Below, piece by piece: positions 12,058 through 23,388 of a DNA stretch of 64,000 bases (position 1 is the stretch's first letter; the number at the start of each line of letters is the position of its first letter). A program made the translations under genes and the position numbers. This DNA comes from Coffea arabica. Its lineage: Eukaryota > Streptophyta > Magnoliopsida > Gentianales > Rubiaceae. The DNA lies in the NCBI RefSeq assembly GCF_036785885.1, contig NC_092312.1, positions 19,920,001 through 19,984,000 on the forward strand, in the 5' to 3' direction. The notes under the pieces were generated by a model. It ran no database searches, was not told the origin of the DNA, and worked only from the letters and a program-made list of their open reading frames with translations.

Positions 12058-12550
12058 ATTCCTACATGATTGTCATTGATGTCCAGGAGTTCAGGATTCT
12101 GAACAGTATCAAACTCAACTGCTAGAAAACCTGTGTTAAATTTTGCAATGCTAGTGTTATCTGGAAGCCCAAGGAACTGGTTTGGAAGACAACCTCTTGG
12201 TTTTTTGTGGGCATAAGAACAAAGGCAAAGCCATGAGTTCCAAGATTTGGATGTCTCGGGGTGATGGCGAGCACAAAAGTTGCGCTGAAATTAATGGGAG
12301 AAGATTTGTCACTACTCTTCTGTTTGCTTTCTTTTAACTGCAAAGGATCTGAATAGAATGCATGTCCAATTAACCTGGACGAGTCATTAGTTATGGTGAG
12401 CATGCCATCAGATGTCACATATGCAGCTCCATGACTCCATCCAAGCTGATGTTTGCTTGGAGAAACCCATTGTATGTGAAACTGCTTTCTGAACCTACAA
12501 ATTCTAGAAGGAAAAGGTGCACGAGTCTCGAAATGAAATTCGGCTTAGAG

Positions 12551-13383
12551 TTGCCTTGGCTCACAGGATTTTGAGGTACAAAAAGTAGGATGCAATATGA
12601 GGCACTGTTCAACAGTTCTGAGCTAATGGAAACTGCATGCTCTACATATATTTCATGCAGGAATAGAAATTCCTGCCAGAGTTCCAAATATCTTGGAATC
12701 CGGGACAATTTGCCCTGAGTGGAAAATAAAAAAGGCAACCTGGAGCCAGGTCTTGGGCCTTGTTCCTCCTGTTATGGAGTTAATATTGCTTTCTAGCAAA
12801 TCTGTAATTTAGTGATTCTAGTTTTGTTGCTAGACTGCGGTATATGTAGTAAAACCTGATCACCATTATTTCTTGTTTCCACCTGTTTGACCCAAATAAT
12901 TGTATCTAAGATATTAAAGCTGTTTTGCCCCTAGCTGTTTCTCTGCGCACATGGTATTGCCCATGTTTGGACTGTTGTGATTGCTTGATAGGAAAGTTCT
13001 ACTCCTACTCAATGTTTGTGCCATTTAGATGGGGAAAAGAGTAAATCCATTGAATTTGTATTAGGCGACAGAGTTGTTGGAGGTGACAGAGCAACTTGTC
13101 CTTGTTATCTGCTGGGCAACTACTTCATGAGCTGAGAATATTTGGACAGGTGCACTCAAAACCCAAGCGCTGATGGAACTGCAGCCGCAGGTGCAAATGT
13201 TATATTTCTGGTCTTAGTGAAGTATTCATTGCAAAATGTTTTAGTACTGATCAGTCGGGCCGTAGTGATGTTCTCTTTGCTAGATATAAACAGGAGTGAC
13301 AGTGGATATAGTGTCTTGAAGAGTCGATGATGCTCAATAGAAGGGGATCAAAGTGCAGGCTTTGAGATTTCAGCTACAAAAGA
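12551..13383. other. Intergenic DNA upstream of the lectin receptor kinase remnant
   Basis: This is the former promoter side of the pseudogene. The open frame that continues upstream from the lectin segment to 12738 shows no signal-peptide-like start and is probably noncoding. Nothing else is supported. Confidence 0.4.
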
Positions 13384-14560
13384 TCAACTTGCTGCTGGTG
13401 CCTGACCAATTTTTTCACGATCCCGTCTTTGTAGCTTAGGAATGAACTGCAAATAATTGGTAAGGAATAAACAAATTAAAAACATGAAGCATGTCGGCAG
13501 AAGGAAGTGAGCATATGCCAATTTTATATGAACATAAGGAGGTCTTTGTCTGTCTTTCAAGAAGAAAATTGCTAAGTTTTAGTTGAGTCTTTATTTGAAC
13601 AAGTTCGTAACTGCATCATTCCCCGAGACATTGAGAAAATAAAGCTTCACAAGCAACGTTCACTTGCAGCGATTACATTATTGAAATCAAAGATGGGGAA
13701 GGACTAGGAGAAATATGGAGGAGGACTGGGAGAAAACCAAAAAGAAGCAAGAAGTCATTGCTAAGCTGGTTTGAGGCTTCATCCTTGCCTCTGGTTTGAG
13801 GCTCAATCATTGAAGAGACAGTTTGTGGAAAATTCTTTCACGTTTCATTTTAGTTGCTACAAGGTTGATAAAAACATGTACATAACATGAGTAATTTCAT
13901 TATAAACAGTTCCTCTGGAATATTTCTTGGCTGGTAGCTGAGCCTACACCATCCATCATATATCAAAAGAGAAATCTCTTGGATCCTTTAACCTCCTGCA
14001 TGAAAGATATCAATTACTTTCAGACACTACTAGTTTTGCAAACAGATGAATGTCACGACAGCATTCTCCTTATCCTTTTCAACTTCGAGAACGTTGACAT
14101 TATTACTCAGCGGTCATGAGTATTAGTAAATGTAAAGCTTTCTGGCACATTACAAGCACTCGCTTTATTGAAGTTTTGATGTGCACTCACATTCTCTGTG
14201 TTCTGTGCATCAGAAGAGAACTGCGAGGGCCGACTGACAGACATCTTAGCACTGTGTCCTTTGCGGCTGTTGTTAACTGGAACATTAAGTCTGCTTTGGG
14301 GCCGGTCCATTCTTAGTTGCAAAATTTGGGCTATGGAATCCTTTCCCTCGCCCGCATTAATATCTTCCAAATTCACTGAACTGAATCAGCAGTATAAATT
14401 TAGCAGTCCAGCGGCTCAAAAAGAAAAAGAAAAAGAAAAAGAAAGAATTACTATGCTGAAAGTTTGTGATGATATCTTCTGTCATTTGTCATCGGCTAAA
14501 GACACTAACTAAGCAGAAATATGTAAATTAGACTGATCAGCAATATCTCAACCTGAGCAA
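13384..14560 (-). other. Possible decayed or small unidentified gene, minus strand
   Basis: Several minus-strand segments look exon-like. One follows a good polypyrimidine acceptor and reads FIPKLQRRDREKIGQAPAAS then stop (about 13450 down to 13388). Another is an 89-codon open frame at 14107-14376 rich in Ser, Asn and Arg (contains QLRMDRPQSRLNVPVNN). Between them 14085-14020 reads NVNVLEVEKDKENAVVTF. I recognise no family, and phases do not join cleanly with the splice sites visible. It may be a remnant, a poorly conserved gene, or chance. Confidence 0.25.
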
Positions 14561-16659
14561 CTGGACCACGATCCTAAAAGTACCAATTGATTGGTAGTTC
14601 TTCATAGCCTGCTTTGTGTCATGTCAGTGCTTTATGTGTACTGCTCTGCTCGCTCTTGTTAAATATCATGTCATAAATTTCTATTATTGGACTTGTAACA
14701 GATTAACTTTGCTTTCCTAACCCTAAAAGTTACCTAATAGTTGGGCAAAAGGCTATTGAGCTGATGAGCTCTCAATTAAATGAGTGAAAATCAAGATAGA
14801 GATGAGTTTTTCGCCACTGAGGGAATGCAAAGGTGGGACTCCACGACCCACCTCAACTGGAAGAAAAGACACAACTATATGTGTATCTATATCTATCTAT
14901 GCAGTCATCTCCCTCATCTTCAACTTCACCTGTCTCTCCATTAATAACGTTTGGCATTTGGATAAGGCTCAAACACAAAGTTGGGGTTCACATTTAGGAT
15001 ATCCATTGATGGCAACTAGTACAACGTTTTCAATTGGAAAATGATATTAGCACTCCAAAAAAATTCTCTAACACTTTATCACCTTTTATGCTTTTAAAAG
15101 AGAGGATGAAGTGTTAGAGATTTTTTTTTTTTTTTTATGAGCTGGTGTTATTTTACTGTAAAGCCGGACTCTTGAGACCAATCGTGGCTAAAATGAGCAT
15201 TCACGAAAGAACCCGAAAGAGAAAAAAAAAATCTATGAGTAGTATCCTTGAGAATTTTTTTTTTTAAACATTATGATTTATGTATTGCAAGCAATGCGAA
15301 TAGTATATATAAGTGAATACTTGTTTGACAAAATTATGCTAATTTTCTTCTTTTGATCTGTTAGAGTCTGGTAGCATAGCTAGTATGATTTAGACACCTG
15401 AAAGTTAGAGGGGTCCTAATAAGGACTCCATCCTACTATCTGACCTGATTTCCCCTAAAACAAAACTAATATTCCAATCAGATTGTGTGTTTCCACAAAT
15501 CGTTGGAATTGTGCTCCGAAACCCTATGACCTTCTCTGTAGATCCACTCTAGCCCTTGGAATTAATTACACTGGTACATTCAATTTTTTTTTTAAAATTT
15601 TTTTTTTTTTTGGGGTAGAAAGAAGAAAAGAGAAGATGAGCCCACATGCACTCATGCAACAGCAAGTACAATAATTGATCTTACCAATAACATTAGAAAC
15701 ATACGTTAAATTTGTTCATGAAATTATTAGAACAACCTAAAATTTGTACTTGTGTTGGTTGATGCAGGGTGGCTTCGTATTGTTTTTGTCTTACGCTGCT
15801 AGGCTAATTGTTTGGAACGCAATCACCAGCAGTTGCATTGGTTCGCAGTACATATTTAGTGTGATCCTATGCTACGGATGCAATGAGTTTTCATTCTCAA
15901 GTGATTTGGTAGGTGAACTTGAGGATAATTGTATGATCTTCTGATTCCTGCTTTCTGCTCCTACTTCCTAGGTGCGTGTATGATCCAATCTGATGAGTTG
16001 CTTAATTATTTACCTAGCGATACAGTGAAATTACAGCAGCACTATACTATAGTATTATATATATATCAGCCTCAAATAACAATTCAGCCAAATACTACAT
16101 GGTAGGTAATGGTAAATGGTAAGTTGAACTAAGGTGTGAAAGATTTTAACTGGCAGTCTAATGCACGCACTTTCTGTTCAGGTTCGACCCTCACTAATAC
16201 GTTTCAAGATTTCAGATGCAAGACATGCACAAGCTTTAATCTCTTCTATATTGGTTGTCTTGACTACTGAGTTAACTGATGATGAGGTGCATGCTGAGCA
16301 TAAGTAAGAACATTGGAGCACAGCATCCAGTTTTGCTCCCTCCTCCCTTCAGTCTCTCTCAACCATATGTCATGTGAGAAAATGTTGACCATCTGGGAGA
16401 TAAAAGAGGATATTTAGGTAGCGTCGGATTATCTTCTTCATAGGAAGATAGATCACGCCGAGGAGTATCCATCTTCCATCGAGATGTATTTGTCTATGGC
16501 ATGACAATCCCTAAGTTTGGCGCAGTGTGATAGGGAAGCTATGAAAGAAAGCCATGAGCAAGTGGGGAGGGGAGGTGTTACTGTCTTTTTACCCTAAAAT
16601 CGTCGTACTTCATGGCATACTTGTTTTGACTTTTGACAATAAAATTGTGGGGCAGTCAT
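14561..16659. other. Gene-free intergenic DNA
   Basis: AT-rich, with several A/T homopolymers (for example near 15120 and 15585-15611). A 54-codon open segment at about 15767-15928 on the + strand lies between a GATGCAG acceptor-like site and a GTAGGTG donor-like site, but it matches nothing known to me. Confidence 0.5.
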
Positions 16660-16669
16660 CCAAGCTAGC

Positions 16670-16853
16670 GCCCCCGCGTGAATGGGTCAGCGGTAGCACT
16701 TTCCACCAGGCGACCGTCAGGTCTCAAGTTCGAGTCTCTGCTCTGCTGGATTTCTCTGCACACTTAACGCGCTCGGATCAGGTTGGGGCGCCGGACCCGA
16801 GTCGCAGGGGATTAGTCGGGCCCGTAAGAATTGACCCCGACACCCCGTGTCGA
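16670..16853 (+). mobile_element. tRNA-derived SINE with 10-bp target-site duplication
   Basis: A GC-rich block of 184 bases in AT-rich surroundings. It contains an A-box-like stretch (GGGTCAGCGGTAGCAC) and, about 35 bases on, a B-box-like stretch (CAAGTTCGAGTCTC), as in RNA polymerase III promoters of tRNA-derived SINEs. The perfect direct repeat CCAAGCTAGC flanks it at 16660-16669 and 16854-16863, which is the target-site duplication expected from LINE-assisted retroposition. No poly-A tail is present; the 3' end is TGTCGA. The internal part (GGATTAGTCGGGCCCGTAAG) has the look of a plant SINE body, but I cannot name the family with certainty. Confidence 0.85.
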
Positions 16854-16863
16854 CCAAGCTAGC

Positions 16864-18808
16864 TAGGTTATCATGTGTTGCCATGTACAAGAGGCAAAGG
16901 TGTCTTTTAAATTGGGATCCTATCTTGGATAGATCAAAAGTCTTTTGGAAGTTTTAGAACATAAAATTATACTAGTAGGATGGTAACAGCAATTAAATTG
17001 GAATTTTAACAACTATGATGAGACGGTGAGAATTCCATGTTAACATAAAATGATTAATCCACTTATCATTCCCAACAAAACCAAAAAAAAAAAAAAAAAA
17101 GGAAAGACGACTCTGCTTGTGGTTAATATGGCACGAGGGTGACTCCATTCCATTATCAGAGAGAGCATTTTCTGAGGATGTCTGTGCACGCCCTGCCCTG
17201 CATCCACCTGTAACTTTCCATTAACAAAGACCTCGAACAACATTTCGCCAATCCCGCCCGTATGGTCATTGTCCTTATTTAGCCTTTAGTCTTTTCCTTC
17301 ATTATTTCGAGTCCTACACTACCCAAATCCATTGCCTACAAACATATGATATCTCTTCAGAAGCCAACATTGAATGAAAAGCCAAGCAGCCCACAGCAAG
17401 TATGTGTTTCATTGTACGAGTTATTATAATCTTGTGAAGGTTAAAAGATAGATTACGTGAACTTGATATGACCAACAATAGAGAGAATGAATCTGCATTA
17501 ATTCAACAGAATGCAAATTCTGAATATTATCATATATGGCAACAAATCTTCTACCAATTCAGTTCCCTGACTGACGGCTGCAACTTTGTCGATAAGGATG
17601 CTGGCTACTAATTGTAGTGCTTCTACAGTAGGAACTGTCAATTCCCAGAAGAAGAACTCAGAAGAGAAATGCCTTCATCATCATCATCATCAATGATATT
17701 AAGGAGATAGATAAAGATGGCGCTGCAAAATGCCAAAATCTCCACTGGTCACTTAAGTTGAGCCATGGGATTAACTTAACTTGATTGTAAATGGGATTAA
17801 CTTAACTTAATTGAACTCTGTTACAATCATCATTATCCAAGAAATGAGTGGCTCGTGAGTATAAAGAAAGAGAAGCAGCAATTTTGGCACAAATGGAAGA
17901 TGAATACTAATGGGGCCACGAGCAGAACTTAGTTGAATCCATTCCATCCCTATAAACAGTTGAATTGAATCCATCCCCGCCTTGCACAACTCGGTCGACC
18001 AAAACTGGAAAGATTAAAATAAGACAAAATCTAACGATGGAATAAATTTAAGAAGCTGGTAAAATTATTATTATTATTTTTGGACTGGTTGCTAATGATG
18101 ATAATAATTAGTTTGAAGGGCACTCCCAAATAGGTGGGTCACTCAGATCGTATGTATGGTCCACAAAGCAAGCAAAGCGGCAAACCATGACACGTGGGTG
18201 CCATGAGGTTGAAGATGATATAAGCGTGAAGTGTGATGATGCTGACCCGAAGTTTTTTGAGCCCTTTCCTTTCTTTCTAGCTGTATATTTTTTTCCTCCC
18301 CCCCTTTTTGTGTCCTGGAATATATATACATACATATATATATATATATATGTATATATGTGTGTTGCCCACACTATATTCTATTCGTACACTAATGCAG
18401 TTATGATAAATTACTTAATTTGGGGGTAGCATCAGTGTGTCAATGTGGTGGGGGTGGGAGATGGAATGCGGCTGATGAAGTTGGATTTTGCTGCAGCAGG
18501 AATGGTAACCCGTAACAGATCCCGTTACTTGGAAAGTGTCCAACAATACAATACATTCCTTCACCCGCCGCCTTGGAGTTGGCCAGGGCCATCACCCCAA
18601 CATTACATTACTTGTCAAAAATATCATACACCAAAAAAAAAAAAAAACCACAATACCAATAGGTCCAATACCGATATTCTTGATTGATTGATTGATTGGT
18701 TGAGTTATGGTGTTGCCTCTGATCAAATCGCACCTTCCATTTCACGTTAAATAGCCAAAACACCTTCTCTCTCCACCCTCCCTCCTCCTTCCCTCTCGCT
18801 AGCTATAG
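16864..18808. other. Intergenic DNA and XND1 upstream region
   Basis: No gene is supported. Contents are simple repeats (a CAT run near 17679-17692, AT-rich TATATA runs near 18325-18360) and the distal promoter of the NAC gene. A CT-rich tract just before the TATA box (about 18762-18800) is typical of plant core promoters. Confidence 0.5.
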
Positions 18809-18817
18809 CTATAAATA
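18809..18817 (+). promoter_or_regulatory. TATA box (CTATAAATA) of the XND1-type gene
   Basis: CTATAAATA about 140 bases before the ATG at 18957, preceded by CT-rich sequence. Spacing allows a 5' leader of about 110 bases. Confidence 0.6.
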
Positions 18818-18956
18818 TCACTTCTTGTACAAAAAAATAACACTTCACCACACTCGCAATCTATCTTCATCCCCCTCCTCTATATATACATACATATATA
18901 GTAGGAGTAGTAATAGCATTTACTCACGTATATATACAGCCGGTAGTGTATAGTCC

Positions 18957-19953
18957 ATGGGGGATAACAATGCGAAGCTCCCACCGGGATTTCGGTTCTA
19001 TCCCACCGATGAAGAACTCGTCGCTCATTTCCTTCATCGCAAAGCTGCACTCTTACCTTGCCATCCGGACGTCATCCCGGATCTTGATCTTTATCCCTAT
19101 GATCCGTGGGACTTAGACGGTATCCATCCTTTTCTTTCTTTCTTTCTTTTTAAAATCCCTCTGTTTGCTAAAGTACATGGTAAAGAAGAAGAATTGAGCA
19201 AAATACTACATATAGGCTCGACCACCTTTTGTTTTTGGAGCATTCCTTTTTTTTTTTTTTTTTTCAGTCTTGATATATGTATAGCTGATCGACGATATAT
19301 ATATATATATATACTGCATAGACGTGAATAACCAACATGAATAAACATAATAGAAATTAAAACCAGTGGATATATAATAGGATTCTACTTGCATTGATTT
19401 GATGGCAATTAAATGTACATATATATACCCAGTTTGGTTTCGAGCATGCAGGAAAAGCAATGGCGGAGGGTAACAAATGGTACTTTTACAGCCGGAGAAC
19501 GCAGAGCCGAATCACGGGTAACGGGTACTGGAAGGGGATGGGTGTGGATGAACCAATATTGTCGAGCACTTCGGGCCAAAAATTGGGCATGAAAAGGTGT
19601 TACGTGTTTTACGTGGGTGAACCTTCCGAGGGTGTTAAAACCAACTGGATTATGCAGGAATATAGACTCTCCGCCGAAAATGGTTCTTCCGGCAGCAGTA
19701 GATCATCCAAAAAAAGACACTCAAAAATAGTAAGCACCGTGTCAAATTGTTGTCTGTCTATTCGTTTTTCATCATTCGGAATTTAAACAATTTGGTTTGT
19801 TGGTTGGTTTGGCAGGATTATAGTAAATGGGTAGTGTGTCGAGTTTATGAGCGTAACTGCGATAATGACGATGACGATGGGACAGAACTTTCATGCCTGG
19901 ACGAAGTTTTTCTGTCGCTGGACGATCTCGATGAAATTAGCTTGCCAAACTAG
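18957..19953 (+). CDS. XND1: XND1-type NAC transcription factor (ANAC104 family)
   Basis: Three exons, 18957-19119, 19452-19729 and 19816-19953, give 192 residues; Arabidopsis XND1 has about 180. The NAC domain begins almost at the N-terminus: LPPGFRFYPTDEELVAHFL, then HPDVIPDLDLYPYDPWDL, EGNKWYFYSRRTQSR, GNGYWKGMG, TNWIMQEYRL and DYSKWVVCRVYERN. A Ser-rich linker with SSRSSKKRHSK precedes the last block. The acidic C-terminus, ELSCLDEVFLSLDDLDEISL, is the conserved XND1 tail; in Arabidopsis this part carries motifs that bind RETINOBLASTOMA-RELATED. XND1 is a nuclear factor that restrains secondary-wall formation and cell death in xylem and affects hydraulic properties. Splice borders are GT-AG and phases fit. 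Exon 2 is opened at GCAG 19448-19451, which restores the codon sequence DLDGKAM. A TATA box lies about 140 bases upstream. Confidence 0.96.
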
Positions 19954-21538
19954 CTAGCTTAGCCAGCTGATCCAGCACGTAAGTTAGGACCTAGTTCTAG
20001 CTCAAGATACAGCAGGCCTAACACTCAGCATGATCATCTCCTCCTATCCATTATTATGTAGAAATATTTTCCTTCCTTCTTTTAATTCAGTGCGTACTAC
20101 GTACAATTAATCAATCTTGTAACCATAAAATTAGTTCAAGGATTGGAATTTATGCTTTTACTGATTTTGTTACCTGTGATTAGACATTAAAACAGTAAAT
20201 GTTCATAGCTTGAATGCAATCACATGCCTGAGCTTTATCTTTTGAACACCAATCGATTGAGCTGACCTACACAAGTTTGTCAATTGAGACGGTCATTTCC
20301 ATTTGCGAGTATGTAACAGGTGGTGTTGTGATCTCAGCGCCATTTTGAAGTGGTTGTACTTTTTATTTGATCTGATGTACATTGATATCACTTTATTGCA
20401 CGCATACATTTTATTCATGTACACCAATTCAGTATATGAATGCAATCACGTAATGTAAGCATATAGTACTAACATTTTGAAGAGAAAAAAAAAAAAAATG
20501 CAACAACGTATCAGTTTTACCAGAAGCTCACCATATATATGTGTCCCAAACCCTCCATTTTAGGGGTGGATTGCGAACCAAATTGAGGTGACATGGAATA
20601 TCTATTCAGCTCTTGCCAACAAATATATTGACACGCAGAAAAATGATCAAAAGGGACACATGCAAAGCCAACCAAAAGCATTGTACTAAAAGATAAGACG
20701 AATCAAAATGAAGAGAACGGATGGAATTATGCCCCACTCTTGCTTCGAATTTCTACACACTTGATGGTGTTTGTTTTGAATTTTTCATGCTCACAAGTCA
20801 CAAGTATTGTTTATGGAGTTTCTCACGTGAAGTATACTTTGAATTTGGAGAGAAAAGAGGGGGGGGGGGGGGTGGGGGGAAGGGAGACTTGAAGGAAGGA
20901 GGGAGGACATATATCATGTGGAGCCCTACAATCACTGTGTTCTGTGTCTGCAAGCCATTTGTTGGGGAGCATTTCTTTTGGAATCCTCTTTCTTTCTTTC
21001 TTTTTTTCTCCCCTCCTAAGTAGCCTTTTTAGCTTTTCTCTTGCATGATGGGTATTTGGTAGTTGTCTTGTGTAACAAAGCTAAGGAACCGAACCATTTT
21101 CTTGTAGGTGCCTGCTTAGACAAGCATCGAGTCATTTCTGATGTAAGCACCTCCACACGCTCGAGAATGCTCCACACGGGTTGCGTTGCAATCTTGAAAT
21201 TCCAAGACACATTCTTCATATGTATGGTGATCCCATACATATGTATGGAGAAAAGAGGAAGAAAATGAGAAAGTAATCTTCATTTGCAAACTGCAAAAAG
21301 TCCATCAAAGATACATTGAGCACAAGTTTTTGCGCTCTTTTCGCCTACTATTCCGAATTACCACGGACGCTAATTGTGGGATGGTATGACGGGAATTTGT
21401 ACAAGAAAAGTGTAATTGCCATCTAATTTGGCCAACCATTAGTGGAGACCTAATTATGCTGCAGTGATGAAGGAAGGACAATGAATCAAACTTTTGTTCC
21501 CAAAGCTGCCTTCTTCGTCTTTTTTCCTCCTTTGTTTT
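19954..21538. other. XND1 3' flank and intergenic DNA
   Basis: No gene is supported. It holds the probable 3' UTR, AT-rich sequence, and a poly-G tract at 20859-20879 (14 G, T, six G). Small open frames around 20721-21270 have no recognisable homology and are taken as chance. Confidence 0.5.
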
Positions 21539-22063
21539 GGGCAAATTACATTTTATCCCCTTATGGTTTATTATTATATTTTTTTATACATAACCCTTCT
21601 ATAATTTCAAAATCTATGCATAACCTTCTCATTGTTTGAATTAAAGTGTTAAAGTAACGAAAATGGTCATTCGTAACGGAACCTTTAAAAATATCGAAAT
21701 TACCCTTGTTTAAAAGTTAAAATGACTGAAGTGACCAAAATATATAAATATAATATACATGATGCACTAACTCTGTATGATTTTAATTTCTATCATATAA
21801 CTCTCTTATGGTTTAATGTTTTATCATATAACCCTCTTATACTTTTCAAAATATACACATAAATCTCCCTGTGGTTAATAAATAATTTTTAACTTTACAT
21901 AGGGGTATTTTTGACATTTTAGGTGATTCCCTTATGAATTGTAAATTTCGTTACCTTGACATTTTAATCAAAATCATGAAGGGATTATGTACAATTTTTG
22001 AAATTATAGGAGGTTATGTATAAAAATATTATTAAACTGCAAGGGATAAAGTGTGATTTGCCC
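21539..22063. mobile_element. Long terminal-inverted-repeat MITE (GGGCAAATTACA family), copy A
   Basis: The left end GGGCAAATTACATTTTATCC and the reverse complement of the right end GGGCAAATCACACTTTATCC are near-identical. Similarity continues inward for roughly 85 bases (TTTTATACATAACC and CTATAATTTCAAAA on both arms). Length is about 525 bp with no coding capacity. The element resembles the copy at 62537-63027, whose ends are GGGTAAATTACAC. Flanks are T-rich, so the target-site duplication cannot be judged here. A Mutator-like origin is inferred from that other copy. Confidence 0.8.
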
Positions 22064-23135
22064 TTTTTTTTTTTTTTTGGTGGGTTCACGATCAGGCAAT
22101 AAATTAGTTGACCTCGGAGCATTGTGGTTTGACAAAGTTTAAGTTTTTATTCTTTACTTGTCAAGGAGATTAACCCTTTTTCACCTTTATGACATACTTT
22201 TAACGAGTGCTCGAAAGCCTAACCTGGTCAAACTACTTTAACAGACATCACTATGATTACTATAATATGTGAGAGAGAGCTTATGACAATAACTTCTAGT
22301 CACATTCTTTAGAATAAGGACCGACCAAACCTGTAGTTTTGAGGGTAGTGCATAAAGATTTTACCAAAAAAAAAAAACAAAAAGAAAAACTTAGCTCTAA
22401 TCTTCAAGCAAACCAAACAAGTTTATACGCGGTCAGAGTATCAGACAATGACAAATAAGGCAATCATCATGTTGTTGCAATTTCAAGACTCTCTCACTCT
22501 ATTGTTGTTTCGAATGTGCTCTTTTTATTTAATTAGCAAGAAACATCTGAATCATCTTTGCAATAGAATTAGTTCATATGCTTCAGGCATAATTCAAGAT
22601 GAAGAACTTTTGATTCCTCAATGTCCAAGTACATTGATTGTATAGCTCAATCGAGCCTTTACACAAAATTGTATAGTTTTGATAATCTATAAGAATTACT
22701 TATCGTTTCAACCCAAAAAAAAAGGGAAAAAAAGAATCTGTGTGTAGTTGGATTGCCTGTTATTTCAACCTAGCATTTGAAAGATTTCCAAGCAGAGTGA
22801 AGTTTCAAAAGAGTGAGTTGTTCGGTATCTCGCCCCCAATCACATCCTTTGTCGAATAAAGGGGAGAAATGAAAGTGTTATTGATATTTCTTTTCTGTTA
22901 AGTAACTTGCTTGGTGGATTTTATATAGCATAGGAAACAACTTATGCACCCTGTTGCTCTGGTTGCAAGTCAATTGAGTAGAGCACATGTAACCATAAAA
23001 ATAAGCATGAAGTGGTTGCACAGCTACCAAGACAAGACACTGATGCTTTTGTATCAACCTAGGTATGCAAATTATAAATTAACTTCTTCAGCTGAGCTGA
23101 ATAATTTACTATTTCATCACAAAAATACCTGAAAT
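22064..23135. other. Gene-free intergenic DNA
   Basis: AT-rich. The open frames at 22448-22645 and 22944-23132 are short, lack splice context and match nothing known. No feature is supported. Confidence 0.5.
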
Positions 23136-23150
23136 AGACTAAAGCCTATT

Positions 23151-23373
23151 GGCCGAGTGGTCATCCCAAGCCTTCTTAGGCTTGGTGGTGCGGGAGGTCA
23201 AGGGTTCGAACCTTGCCTCCCACAAAAATTTGTTACAATATGTGACGGTCTTTGTTGATCAGGTTCGATAAAATTTCTACTCACATCGAGTCTCCTCCTC
23301 CTCCCTCTAGAATAGGCTAGGTTAGGTTATAGGAATTCTATCGTATCGACAACAAAAAAAAAAAAAAAAAAAA
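23151..23373 (+). mobile_element. tRNA-derived SINE with poly-A tail and 15-bp target-site duplication
   Basis: It begins GGCCGAGTGGTC (A-box-like). A tRNA-like region with B-box GGGTTCGAACCTTGCC follows at about 23202-23217; the layout resembles a class II tRNA with an extra arm. It ends in a run of about 21 A (23353-23373). Direct repeats AGACTAAAGCCTATT (23136-23150) and AGACTAAAGCGTATT (23374-23388) flank it and differ at one base, so insertion is fairly recent. The family differs from the SINE at 16670, which has no poly-A tail. Confidence 0.9.
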
Positions 23374-23388
23374 AGACTAAAGCGTATT

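Larger units (their letters stand above)
8463..12550 (-). pseudogene. L-type lectin receptor-like kinase pseudogene, frameshifted and split by an insertion
   Basis: On the minus strand an intronless L-type lectin receptor kinase is readable in pieces. From 12550 down to 12060 is the lectin N-terminal half ([34 protein letters not shown]). From 9990 to about 9700 is the lectin C-terminal half (GNGIWAWIDYDN, then NITVSPLASRR). A membrane segment at about 9650-9570 (GFLIGITLASLTLVFLIVSG) follows. The kinase runs from about 9510 to 8640: a damaged glycine loop GTRGFGKACKG, lysine in VTIKKVA, HRDVKPSNVLID, DFGPAR in place of the usual DFGLAR, APEI. A tail ends at TAA 8463-8465. Lesions include a net 5-base insertion near 12405-12415, TAG at 9895-9897 where Gln is expected, frameshifts near 9510, 9368 and 8840, and about 2 kb of foreign DNA in the lectin region. 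In life such proteins sit in the plasma membrane and signal in defence. This copy cannot make one. Confidence 0.93.

Noticed and set aside
15767-15928. 54-codon open segment between acceptor-like GATGCAG and donor-like GTAGGTG.
   Set aside because: No neighbouring exon joins it and no family is recognised; kept only as a note in the intergenic entry.
16554-16862. 102-codon + strand frame containing Pro/Arg-rich sequence.
   Set aside because: Its second half is the translated SINE at 16670-16853, so it is not a gene.
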